The notes: generated from the sequence alone by a model not told the origin. A stretch of DNA of 64,000 bases from Legionella birminghamensis (GCF_900452515.1 NZ_UGNW01000001.1:3369501-3433500); one strand, 5' to 3'. Shown: positions 51,571 to 60,158, numbered from the stretch's first letter. A program made the numbers and translations.

Positions 51571-52813
51571 GAAGTCAATATTAGAATCACAAAATCAGCC
51601 CTTGATAAATTACCCAAACCTGTTTCAACCACTCCCGGAAGAACGGCACAAAAGTGATATTATGATGATTCCATGAAGGGGTTTGGCGTTAGGATCACTT
51701 CTGGTGGAACAAAAGCCTTTTTTGTTGAAAAACTGATAAAGAATAAACTTTCTCGCATTACACTAGGTCGCTACCCAGATCTCACGGTTGAAATGGCGAG
51801 AAAAGAAGCGCAAAAATTACTCGGGCAAATTGCAACAGGTTTGGATCCAGTTGCCGAAAAGCGCGCTGAAAAAATGCGGGAACTATCATTAAATGATGTA
51901 TTTATTGATTACGTAAAAGTGCGTAAATCACTAAAACACAATACGCTCTATAACTATAAAAAAGTCTTAGGAACTGCTTTTGCCAATTGGGATAATAAGC
52001 CGTTCCTTGCCATTACAAAAGACAAGGTCGCAAAACACCATCAAAAGTTAGGCCAAGAACGTGGAGAAGCCTATGCCAATTTAGCCATGCGCCTACTGCG
52101 AGCACTTTTTAATTTTGCTGCCGGTCAATATGAAGATAGCAAAGGCCGATCGTTAATTACCGAAAATCCTGTGAAACGTTTATCCCAGACTCGAGCCTGG
52201 TATCGAGTTGAGAGACGCCAAAGTGTTATTAAGGCACATGAACTAGCACCTTGGTATGTTGGTATACAACAACTTGATAATGAGATTGTCAGGGATTACC
52301 TATTATTAATTTTATTTACTGGCTTACGTCGTCAGGAAGCAGCCACTTTACGCTGGGCTCAAGTCGATTTAAAACTAAAACACTGACGGTTCTCGATACT
52401 AAAAACCATGAACCACATACCCTCCCGCTTTCCAACTACTTGTTCGATCTGCTCTTGGCACGCAGTCATAACAAAATCAATGATTACGTTTTCCCGGGCA
52501 ATGGTGCTGGAGGTTATATCATCGAACCTCGAAAGCAAATGGCACATGTTATTAAATCATCTGGTATTCATTTTACTGTACACGATCTAAGACGCACCTT
52601 TATTACCATTGCTGAAGGAATTGATATTTCAGCTTATGCCTTAAAACGCTTAATGAACCATAAAATGAATGGGGATATTACAGCAGGATCGTGACTGATG
52701 TGGAGCGTTTAAGAAAACCCATGCAACAAATTACAGATTATTTCTTAAAATGTATGGGCATTCAACCATCCGCCACAATATTAGCAATCCAGCCATCACA
52801 GAACGAGATATAA
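51571..52813 (+). pseudogene. Degraded P4-type tyrosine integrase
   Basis: The reading can be followed from about 51568 (TTG) with the DUF4102 start VNIRITKSALDKLPKPVSTT. An in-frame TGA interrupts at 51655-51657. The body runs intact from 51673 through the SAM-like domain and the catalytic Arg in LFTGLRRQEAATLRW. The frame is then lost near 52375 by one base, resumes (TLTVLDTKNHEPHTLPLSNY; VHDLRRTF; LMNHKMNGDITAG) and is lost again near 52690. A missing 4-base step there (GCAGGATCGTG, where GCAGGATATATCGTG is expected) removes the nucleophile Tyr. The tail (IVTDVERLRKPMQQI) ends at 52813. The enzyme is surely inactive. Confidence 0.9.
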
Positions 52814-52820
52814 CAGATTT

Positions 52821-52943
52821 GTGTTAAAACTTATTTAATATATCGATTTTCATTATATTGTAAAAGTTTTAACACAGGTAAATAAAATCATGGTGTTCAT
52901 TTTTTTATGTTGTTCATATTTATTGAACACAATAAATATGAAC
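52821..52943. repeat. Two perfect hairpins in the integrase-antitoxin gap
   Basis: GTGTTAAAACTT (52821-52832) pairs with AAGTTTTAACAC (52864-52875), 12 bp. GTTCATATTTATT (52912-52924) pairs with AATAAATATGAAC (52931-52943), 13 bp with a 6-base loop. They could be replication, transfer or regulatory sites. The gap 52814-53144 also holds GGGACATCAGGGACAAGTGG (from 52961), whose near inverse occurs at 57959-57990; no gene is seen. Confidence 0.6.
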
Positions 52944-53144
52944 ATGTGAAAAAAATTGCAGGGACATCAGGGACAAGTGGGGCACCCACGCCATTACTGG
53001 TTTGGAGCAGTCCCTCTCCCATTTTTCATTGGTGGGATGCATGGGCCATTGTATGTCCAATGATAAAAGTATTGATAAATTGAGAGATAAAGAGCTTAAA
53101 ACTTGTTATTCTCTAGCGCGATCGTCACATTAAATCAATTTATT

Positions 53145-53174
53145 TGTCACAAATAATGGTATATAATTGTGACA
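53145..53174. promoter_or_regulatory. Candidate AbiEi operator overlapping a promoter
   Basis: TGTCAC (53145-53150) and GTGACA (53169-53174) form an inverted repeat around TATATAAT (a -10-like box), and another GTCAC is at 53124-53128. AbiEi antitoxins repress their own operons by binding such repeats. Confidence 0.5.
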
Positions 53175-53188
53175 TGAGTGGAGGGGAT

Positions 53189-53794
53189 ATGCCAAATTTT
53201 CTTGCGGAAAAGATAAAAAAGCGCATTCATGACAAAGGTGACGGGTGGTGTTTTACCCCTGCTGATTTTTCTGATATTGCCAATAATGATGTCGTGAGAC
53301 AAACATTATCACGCTTAAATAAAGTTGGTTTTATTGACCGACTAGCACATGGTGTTTATTACTTACCTAAGTATCATGATTCTCTAGGTAAGCTACCACC
53401 GAAAATGGAGGCTATTATCGACGCCATACAAAATGCTTATCATATAAAATGCCAACCTACAGGCGCTTATGCAGCTAATCTGCTAGGCTTGAGTGAACAG
53501 GTACCTACCAATATAGTGCTCTTAACTAATGGGCCTTCAAAAAAAATTCAAATTGGAAATAAGAAACTTATTTTCAAAAGAACAACCCCCAAAAATATGG
53601 AAACAGCTGGAACAATTACGGGTTTAGTTATTCAGGCAATGAAATATATTGGAAAAGAGCATATTGATACAAAGTATCTAAATCAGATTAGAAGTCGTTT
53701 ATCTGAAGAGCAACTAAAACGCATAAACCGAGAAATACATTTGGCTCCAGCATGGATTGCCAAACTGATAAAGTCTGAAGTGATTGGAGAATAA
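53189..53794 (+). CDS. AbiEi-like antitoxin (DUF6088), intact pair
   Basis: About 201 residues. An N-terminal winged helix-turn-helix (FTPADFSDIANNDVVRQTL; then RLAHGVYYLPKY) is followed by a C-terminal domain ending IHLAPAWIAKLIKSEV, matching DUF6088/AbiEi antitoxins. The ATG at 53189 has GGAGGGG immediately upstream and lies clear of the operator repeat; the earlier in-frame start at 53144 lies within that repeat. The toxin gene follows at 1 bp. Both members of this second pair are intact, in contrast to the pair at 49478-50996. Confidence 0.85.
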   Translation: MPNFLAEKIKKRIHDKGDGWCFTPADFSDIANNDVVRQTLSRLNKVGFIDRLAHGVYYLPKYHDSLGKLPPKMEAIIDAIQNAYHIKCQPTGAYAANLLGLSEQVPTNIVLLTNGPSKKIQIGNKKLIFKRTTPKNMETAGTITGLVIQAMKYIGKEHIDTKYLNQIRSRLSEEQLKRINREIHLAPAWIAKLIKSEVIGE

Positions 53795-53795
53795 A

Positions 53796-54821
53796 TTGAA
53801 TAATTTTGCAAATTTACCTGAAAGTGAGAAGCAAGCATATTATGAATTTACCGCTGATAAAAAGGGGTTGCCAGAATATATTATTGAAAAAGACTTTTGG
53901 GTTTGTTGGAGTTTAAAACAATTATTTTTATTATCCGATATTGGCGAAAATCTCATATTTAAAGGCGGAACCTCTCTCTCAAAAGCGTATCAATTAATTG
54001 AACGTTTTTCAGAAGATATTGATATTTCAATTGATAAAAAATATTTAGGGTTTATCGAAGAACGAGATCCTGAACAAGTGTCTTCCAAAAAGAAACAACA
54101 AGCACTCATTAAGGAACTAGCTGTTGAATGCTCTGAGTTCGTGCAAAACAAATTAAAAAATGAGATTGTTTCTCAATTTTCTAAGGAACTTAAATCCGTA
54201 GATGTTAATTGGTATATTGAAATTGATCCTTCAGATGTTGATAGGCAAACACTATTATTTTATTACCCAACATTATCTAAGCCCACAACTGACTCATATA
54301 TTCGCCCGGCTGTAAAGATAGAATTAGGTGCAAGAGGTGCGGGCAACCCATTTAATATATGCAATATTTCACCTTTCATTAAGGAAGATATTACAGATGC
54401 AAATTTAACTTCAAGCATAGAAATTAAAACATTATCAGCCGAAAGGACATTTTGGGAAAAAGCTACCATATTACATATGTATGCAAATTGGCCTGAAAAT
54501 AAACCATTGCCATTAAGACAGTCCAGGCATTTTTTTGATTTTTATAAACTTATTAAATCTAATATAAAACAAATAGCGGCGCGAGATTTAAGTTTGCTTG
54601 AAAATGTTGTTGAACATAAAAAAATTTACTTTCGGGCTGGATGGGCAAATTATGATGATGCTAGAAAAGGCTCTCTAAATCTTATTCCTTCAAGTGAAAT
54701 GTTAAAAGCTTTTGAAAATGACTATAGACTGATGAAAGAAATGTTTTATGGTGAGCCCGTAAGTTGGGATGAAATTATTTCTCAAATAAAGAACTTTGAA
54801 ACTGAATTCAACATCTTATAA
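53796..54821 (+). CDS. AbiEii-like nucleotidyltransferase toxin
   Basis: About 341 residues. The nucleotidyltransferase site is complete: IFKGGTSLSKAYQ and, 12 residues later, FSEDIDIS with the two metal Asp residues. A later Lys/Glu-rich region contains TLSAERTFWEKATILH, a motif of this DUF1814 family. AbiEii-like toxins add nucleotides to tRNA or other substrates and stop growth when the antitoxin is lost. The start is taken as TTG at 53796, correctly spaced from GGAGA; another TTG at 53784 overlaps the antitoxin. The pair likely stabilises the element and may block phage. Confidence 0.87.
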   Translation: MNNFANLPESEKQAYYEFTADKKGLPEYIIEKDFWVCWSLKQLFLLSDIGENLIFKGGTSLSKAYQLIERFSEDIDISIDKKYLGFIEERDPEQVSSKKKQQALIKELAVECSEFVQNKLKNEIVSQFSKELKSVDVNWYIEIDPSDVDRQTLLFYYPTLSKPTTDSYIRPAVKIELGARGAGNPFNICNISPFIKEDITDANLTSSIEIKTLSAERTFWEKATILHMYANWPENKPLPLRQSRHFFDFYKLIKSNIKQIAARDLSLLENVVEHKKIYFRAGWANYDDARKGSLNLIPSSEMLKAFENDYRLMKEMFYGEPVSWDEIISQIKNFETEFNIL

Positions 54822-55072
54822 AAAACATCATTAGGCAAAGATCAAACGATATCATTCAATAACAGTTCTTTGAATTCGAACTTTTTCCCTTGACAATCTT
54901 TGAAGGAATACGCAATATTTTTTCCAAGCTTGAATTATAAGCTTTCATAGCCAACAAAGGCTAATGAATATCAATGGCTTGTCCAAGTATAGACGGATAG
55001 GCATTTGAGTTCATACACAGGGACGTGCAGGTCGGCATTATGCCGAATGAATAATCAATTGCGGAGATCCCT

Positions 55073-55348
55073 ATGTCTGCTCAAAAATTATCCCGTTTAC
55101 ATCTATTAAACGAATTTGAATCTGCGCCACATTCTGCGCTTTTTAATCAACAAACAATCGCTGCGGTATTAAGCTGTTCCACCCAATTACTTGAACGTAA
55201 CCGTTGGTCGGGTGGTGGTGTTCCTTATTTGAAAATCGGTCGTAAGGTATTGTACCGAAAAAGTAATGTGTTGAATTTTCTCCAACAACAAAAAATTTAT
55301 TACTCAACTAGTGACGAGGGTCAGTTACAGCTCGTTGAGAACGCATAA
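55073..55348 (+). CDS. Excisionase/AlpA-like helix-turn-helix protein
   Basis: A 91-residue DNA-binding protein. The middle part (IAAVLSCSTQLLERNRWSGG, then GVPYLKIGRKVLYRKSNVLNFL) is the winged helix of the HTH_17/excisionase family: a helix-turn-helix followed by a wing with a conserved Arg and Tyr-Arg. In P4-like and integrative elements such genes (AlpA, Xis) control excision or integrase expression. It lies between the AbiE pair and the DUF927 gene. The site GGAGAT is well placed. The gap 54822-55072 holds no gene. Confidence 0.8.
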   Translation: MSAQKLSRLHLLNEFESAPHSALFNQQTIAAVLSCSTQLLERNRWSGGGVPYLKIGRKVLYRKSNVLNFLQQQKIYYSTSDEGQLQLVENA

Positions 55349-55414
55349 ATTTAAAATTCGTCAGAATGAATTTGCTTCATTCCGATGGTTTGACTGTTGT
55401 TTGGAGAATAATGT

Positions 55415-57164
55415 ATGTCACAAAATCATGTTATTGAATTACCCAATACACCGAGGCTGCGCCCAGTTTTTTGCGACTATGCTGGCGGTCGCTTTCGATT
55501 AACTGCTGAGGGATTAACCTTTATTGGTATTGATAAGGACGGCAATCCACTACCACCTCGGTGGATATGCGCGCCATTGTATGTCGTTGCGAAAACACGC
55601 GATGCCCAAAGTGGCGAATGGGGTCGTCTTTTGGATGGAAGGATGATGACGGAATCACTCACCAATGGGCAATGCCCCTGGCTTTGTTACAAGGCGATGC
55701 GTCTGATGTGAGGCGAGAATTGGCAAGATTAGGATTGAGTATTTCACCTAATAGAACTGCTCGCGATTTATTAGCCTCCTATTTACAAGTCTTTCCAGTA
55801 GACGCACGTGCACGATGTGTTGATAAACTTGGTTGGCATGGCGATGTCTTTGTAACAGCATCCCAATGCATCGGGCAATCAACTGAGAAGATTGTTTTCC
55901 AGAAACCAATGCCATTGAGCCAGCTGTGTCTATCAATGGTAGCGTTGAAGAATGGCGCGACTCAATAGGTCGGTTGGCATCAGGCAACTCAAGATTGGTG
56001 TTTGCCATATCTGTAGCATTAGCCCCTGTACTGGCAAAAATTGTTGGCGAAGACTCAGGCGGTTTTCATTTCAGAGGTGCGTCTTCATCAGGCAAAAGCA
56101 CTGCATTGAGTCTGGCTGCCTCTGTTTGGGGAAACCCACAATCCTATTGCCGTTTATGGCGCAGCACCACCAATGGCCTTGAAGGCTTAGCATCATTACA
56201 CAATGATGGATTATTGATTCTTGATGAACTCAGTCAAATGGATCCCAGCGAAGCAGGAGAAGCAGCTTATTTGCTAGCTAATGGTCAGGGAAAAACACGT
56301 GCTTCTCGTACAGGTACAGTCAGGCAATCATCCCGATGGTCTTTATTTTTCTTATCTGCTGGTGAAGAGTCTTTGACAGCACTCATGGCAAAATCAGGGC
56401 AACGCATTAACGCTGGTCAGGAAATCAGGCTTGCTGATATTGAAGCGGATGCAGGTTACGGTATGGGGATCTTTGAAACAATTCATGATCAACTAAGCCC
56501 TGCCAGCATGGCATTATCGCTAAAGAAATACAGCAGCCGATATCATGGCGCAATCGGTATGGCGTGGCTGAATCAAGTAGTTTCCAATCGACAAACAATC
56601 AGCCGATATATCACCGATACCATTCAAACCTTTGTTGATGTAGTCATTCAGCCTGATGCAACAGGTCAGATAATCCGTGTTGCCAGACGCTTTGCATTAG
56701 TTGCTGCTGCCGGAGAACTGGCCAGTCAATTTGGTCTGACAGGATGGCAAAAAGGCGAATCTATTCATGCTGCGAAGACTTGCTTCATTGCATGGCAAGA
56801 AGCTTTTGGGGTTGATGGTCACCGCGAAGATCGCGCCATTATGGCGCAAGTACGTGCCTTCTTCGAATCTCATGGTGCCAGCCGCTTTGATAATGCCAAC
56901 TCACCTAACAACGACAAGATTCTCAACCGAGCAGGATTTTATCAAACAGATGATGAAGGGTTTCGAATCTACATGGTGTTAACCGAGGCGTACAAGAATG
57001 AGCTGTGCAAAGGCTTTGATCAACGCACCGTGACAAGGGTTTTATTGCAAGCCGGCTGGCTGAAACCCGCTCCGGATGGTAAAGCCTCACATAAGCCAAG
57101 GATCAAAGGAGTTGGCACCCCAAGATTGTATGTATTTACCGGTAAAATTTGGGGAGGTGAATAA
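55415..57164 (+). pseudogene. DUF927-domain helicase, frameshifted twice
   Basis: The 1,750-bp gene begins ATG 55415 behind GGAGA, in a frame that reads LYVVAKTRDAQSGEWGRLL. It then slips near 55637 (TTGGATGG, where TTGGAATGG is expected), continues as WKDDDGITHQWAMPLALLQG, slips again near 55900, and finishes in the long frame with the Walker A FRGASSSGKST, Walker B-like LLILDELSQMD and a C-terminal helical domain. Each slip fits loss of one base. DUF927 proteins are AAA+ helicase/primase-associated proteins of integrative elements and phage satellites and drive replication. As read, only the ATPase part (55926-57164, from a GTG) could be made. Confidence 0.85.
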
Positions 57165-57218
57165 AATTGCCTATACCACCGGTTTTTATGTTGAGCACCG
57201 AAGGTGCGAATAAGGCTT

Positions 57219-57440
57219 GTGAAGTTTGGTAACCAGCCTGCTGGTTAGCTAACTTCACCTATCTTGCCCTGCATTTTGAAATTTATTTTGGAACCGTCTT
57301 TTGGTAATTATGCGTTATATAACGATTAGTAACGAAGATAATCAAGAATAAACAGAAATAAATAATAAATTACCGAAAGTTACCAAAAAGGGCTTGCCAG
57401 TGACTGAAAAAGTCATAAATAAATAGAAATAAACGATAAA
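57219..57440. other. Hairpin and repeated AT tract: possible origin or transfer site
   Basis: GTGAAGTTTGGTAACCAGC (57219-57237) pairs with GCTGGTTAGCTAACTTCAC (57240-57258), a 19-bp stem with two mismatches and a 2-base loop. Downstream, AATAAACAGAAATAAATAAT plus AAA (57347-57369) recurs with three mismatches at 57418-57440. The stretch lies between the helicase gene and the TraK-like gene and holds no open frame. Such structure is common in origins of replication or transfer; it is a candidate only. Confidence 0.5.
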
Positions 57441-57479
57441 ACTCAAAGGATTGATTAGCCATTTTACAGAGAGTAGATC

Positions 57480-57842
57480 ATGAAAAAATCCTTAACAGAA
57501 AACTTAACGACTTCTAAACAAGGTCAACAAAAAACGAACTCCAGGAAAAATAAAGTGGAGTTTCTTGCGTTACGCGAAGATATTTCCGAAGCCTTGGAAA
57601 AAGGATGGTCGATTACCATCATATGGGAAACTCTTAGGGATGAGGGAAGCTTCACTGCAACTTACAATACGTTCCGGTTGTACGTATTGAAATACCTTAA
57701 TGGTCAAAAGCCAGGGTATTCGCAAAATAAATCTGTTGAAGTTCGAGCTAAGAAGTCAGTTGGGAGTTCCAGTAAGACAAAGGATACCTCTACCCCCTCA
57801 TTTAAATATAATCCTATTCCAAATATAAAAGATTTATTGTGA
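57480..57842 (+). CDS. TraK-family mobilisation protein
   Basis: A 120-residue basic protein. The central part (KVEFLALREDISEALEKGWS, then ITIIWETLRDEGSFTATYNTF) matches a conserved TraK-family pattern (x-FLA-R-x-D-I-x-x-A-L-x-x-G-x-x-x-x-x-IW), a short helix-turn-helix-like domain. The C-terminus is Lys/Ser-rich. In IncP plasmids TraK binds the transfer origin; in integrative elements similar proteins mark mobilisable units. It lies next to hairpin and repeat DNA that could be its target. No relaxase gene is present, so transfer would depend on another element. Confidence 0.72.
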   Translation: MKKSLTENLTTSKQGQQKTNSRKNKVEFLALREDISEALEKGWSITIIWETLRDEGSFTATYNTFRLYVLKYLNGQKPGYSQNKSVEVRAKKSVGSSSKTKDTSTPSFKYNPIPNIKDLL

Positions 57843-58174
57843 TCGTTTAATTTTGTGCGACAAGAACAGTGCTTTTGTTAATATACCGAAACAATTATTT
57901 GTCCCTTATGCCCCACCTTCAACATATAAGGTGGGAATGCATTTAGCCCTTTATTTATGCGGGTGCCCCAGTTGTCCCGATTGTCCCGTGTATTTTTTAT
58001 ATGTCTGCGAATCAATTATTATTTTGTTTAGGAATGATAGTTTGATTTCCTCGTTTGCAAGCAAACGGCCTACTTGCTGATCAATTTAGAGAATATGCTA
58101 TATTTGAACTATATTCGATAAATTTGTATATACAATTACCTTTTATTATTCATCAGTTAAGGGATTAATATTTT
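57843..58174. other. Non-coding gap with relic sequence
   Basis: The 332 bases hold a 75-codon frame (57853-58080) that I judge spurious: it is Cys-rich and has no ribosome-binding site. GGGTGCCCCAGTTGTCCCGA TTGTCCCGTG (57961-57990) is an inverted, imperfect match to GGGACATCAGGGACAAGTGG GGCACCCAC at 52961-52989, perhaps relics of a shared coding or transfer region. Confidence 0.4.
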
Positions 58175-58417
58175 ATGAGTAAGCATCATTATATCCCACA
58201 ATTTTACTTGAAAAGGCGGCTAAATCCTAACGGGTATATTCATTGTTACAATTATATTTCAGATGAGTTGGTTAGTTTTCAAAAAAAATCTGTAACAGAT
58301 ATTGGCCAAGTGAAAAATTTATATAAAGACTTAGAAGTTAATCATTATGCCACATTGGATGGAGAAGCTGACAATGTAATAAAAATTATAGATGAGGTGT
58401 TAAGGAGAATGCTATGA
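58175..58417 (+). CDS. DUF4238-like protein, truncated
   Basis: The first 80 residues of what is normally a protein of about 250-300 residues. The start MSKHHYIPQFYLKRRLNPNG is the strongly conserved DUF4238 opening (HHYxPQFYLKxF). The rest of the domain is missing: the frame stops at TGA 58415-58417, overlapping the next ATG by 4 bp. DUF4238 proteins are of unknown function and often lie in variable islands near defence genes. The end could be truncated by deletion, or this is a short variant that works with the next gene. Confidence 0.7.
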   Translation: MSKHHYIPQFYLKRRLNPNGYIHCYNYISDELVSFQKKSVTDIGQVKNLYKDLEVNHYATLDGEADNVIKIIDEVLRRML

Positions 58418-58761
58418 GCAATGATTTTTATATCGCCAGAAAAGAATCTTTTGATCTATCAAACTTACAAAAAAGTGAAAATTTATTAATTGTTTCTTTT
58501 AACATCAAAGTATTAGATAAATTTAGCAGTAACCCAGATTATTCTATTAATCTTAATAACGATGTAGGCGTTTTGAGTTCACAAACAGAAGGATGGAGCT
58601 TACAAATTGATGTTAATTATGATTGTGGTTATTTGTCTACTTGGTTATATAAATTAAGCAATCTTCCTGATATTCAAAAAAAACATTTTGAAACTCACAA
58701 TATTTATGCCCGTGAATTGAGTCCTACAGCATATAGAAGATGGGTGGAGGGCAAACCCTAA
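58414..58761 (+). CDS. Small protein of unknown function coupled to the DUF4238 gene
   Basis: A 115-residue protein whose ATG overlaps the stop of the preceding gene (ATGA), so the two are translated together. Mostly beta-like with aromatic residues (GWSLQIDVNYDCGYLSTW) and a basic tail (SPTAYRRWVEGKP). It has no signal peptide or membrane helix. Size and coupling would suit a toxin or antitoxin partner, but I recognise no family. Confidence 0.55.
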   Translation: MSNDFYIARKESFDLSNLQKSENLLIVSFNIKVLDKFSSNPDYSINLNNDVGVLSSQTEGWSLQIDVNYDCGYLSTWLYKLSNLPDIQKKHFETHNIYARELSPTAYRRWVEGKP

Positions 58762-59041
58762 CATGGGTAGATCGAATACTATCGACGTTGTTTGGGTGCA
58801 TGACAAATTTATGATGAATACTCAGGAAATATTAAGTTATGTGGCTATTAGCTTGATTATGGCCTTTACTTATTAAGGATGATGCGAGACAAAATGTTGA
58901 ATCAATAAAACTAGCACTAGATGACAGAGATAAAATACACCTAGCAATCGGAGATACTGTCTTTAAAAGCAAGCCAAATTTTCATTAAAAGACAGTATGC
59001 ATCAAAACAATTTAATTTGAATAATCGCTGGATTTAACTAT
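58762..59041. other. Gap upstream of the SIR2-like gene
   Basis: A 37-codon frame (58763-58876, MGRSNTIDVVWVHDKFMMNT...) starts 1 bp after the preceding stop but has no support. Downstream bases read in one frame as an Asp/Lys-rich fragment (58890-58985), perhaps a gene relic. The stretch is AT-rich and must hold the promoter of the SIR2-like gene if it is not read from upstream. Confidence 0.35.
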
Positions 59042-60118
59042 ATGAATAAGGAAATAGAAAATGGCATCATTTTTTTAATAGAAAACTTTTTTAGAAAGAA
59101 TTCATTGTATTTAGTTGGGTCAGGAATATCTATTAAATATGCTAAAACCATCTCTGCTACAAAGTCCGCTATAAAAACAAGTATTTTTAATAGTGGCTCG
59201 TTCCCAGTAGAAATAAATAAAAATCCTAGCGATTTGCAAAAAAGTCTAATAGAACAACCATCTTTTGCTGAAATCCAAGAAACGATACCATGGCTTTATT
59301 TTAATTGCACTCCAAATGCCAGATTTGAAAACGAGTACTTAAAACACATACTCCCGACAATTCCTGAAAAATGTCCAGAATATGAAATTTTTAATTTTTG
59401 CCAATCTGGTGATATTTTTGATTTTAATCATGATGGATTAAGTTGTCGGTTTATAAAAAATAAAAATATTTTAATCCAACATCCTCATGGAAAGTTTCCT
59501 TGCCATGCTGCAGATTTTCTAAATTCTTTAGATGATTTAAGCCTAGATTATGACTTAAAATTATTTGAGCATTGGGAAATACATCCCCCCTTAAAAGAAA
59601 AGGAAAGTATATTATTTAGCCACCCATATAATTATTTAAGAAATAATTTCAACCAATATGACAATATTTTTATTATGGGCTATTCATTTTGTGATGATGG
59701 AAATGATATGAATGACATGTTCTATTTTCACTTAATTTCGGAATTAGCCTCACGGTATCAGAAAAGATTGTATATTATTAATCCTAGTTACGAACAGTTA
59801 GCAGAGAGACTAACCTCAGAAATTGAAGAAATATATTGTTGCCCTATTAAATGGAATATATTTGCAAATGTTTTTCTAAATGAAATTGGATGTTACCCTT
59901 TTATTAATTTTATAAAATCTATAGGGATTGCAAATCGTTTGCTAAGGGATGAAGAAGAAACACCCTTAAGTTTAGAATTAGCCAAATTAAAATTGTTGAA
60001 TCCATCTCTCTGGAAGTTATATTACAAGCAAGCCTGGAAGCAACATAAAGAAAAAAGGGATTCCTTTTCTATTATTAATCTTATTAAAAATTACTATTCT
60101 TTAGATGAGCAAGAATAA
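59042..60118 (+). CDS. SIR2-like NAD-binding protein, candidate anti-phage defence cargo
   Basis: A 358-residue protein with a diverged SIR2 fold. LYLVGSGIS at residues 23-30 replaces the GAGIS nucleotide-binding loop, FNFCQSGD at 117-124 holds the Asn that in SIR2 domains faces the ribose, QHPHGK at 146-151 has the catalytic-type His, and FIMGYSFCDDGND (210-222) is the GYS-x-x-D motif of defence-type SIR2_2 proteins. LYIINPS follows. SIR2 domains in prokaryotic immunity (for example Thoeris, DSR and SIR2-APAZ) destroy NAD on phage infection. It lies at the island end next to the attachment site, a usual cargo position. Nothing resembling a known second subunit is adjacent. The function is inferred. 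Confidence 0.8.
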   Translation: MNKEIENGIIFLIENFFRKNSLYLVGSGISIKYAKTISATKSAIKTSIFNSGSFPVEINKNPSDLQKSLIEQPSFAEIQETIPWLYFNCTPNARFENEYLKHILPTIPEKCPEYEIFNFCQSGDIFDFNHDGLSCRFIKNKNILIQHPHGKFPCHAADFLNSLDDLSLDYDLKLFEHWEIHPPLKEKESILFSHPYNYLRNNFNQYDNIFIMGYSFCDDGNDMNDMFYFHLISELASRYQKRLYIINPSYEQLAERLTSEIEEIYCCPIKWNIFANVFLNEIGCYPFINFIKSIGIANRLLRDEEETPLSLELAKLKLLNPSLWKLYYKQAWKQHKEKRDSFSIINLIKNYYSLDEQE

Positions 60119-60137
60119 TTTTAGCCATGCTTCAAAC

Positions 60138-60158
60138 TTCGACACATATTCGACACGT
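60138..60158 (+). promoter_or_regulatory. Candidate integrase-binding (arm) site, right
   Basis: TTCGACACATATTCGACACG followed by T matches 51531-51551 at 20 of 21 bases and lies 45 bp inside the right attachment site. Confidence 0.65.

Noticed and set aside
57853-58080. 75-codon frame
   Set aside because: No ribosome-binding site, odd Cys-rich composition, and it lies over relic inverted-repeat sequence.
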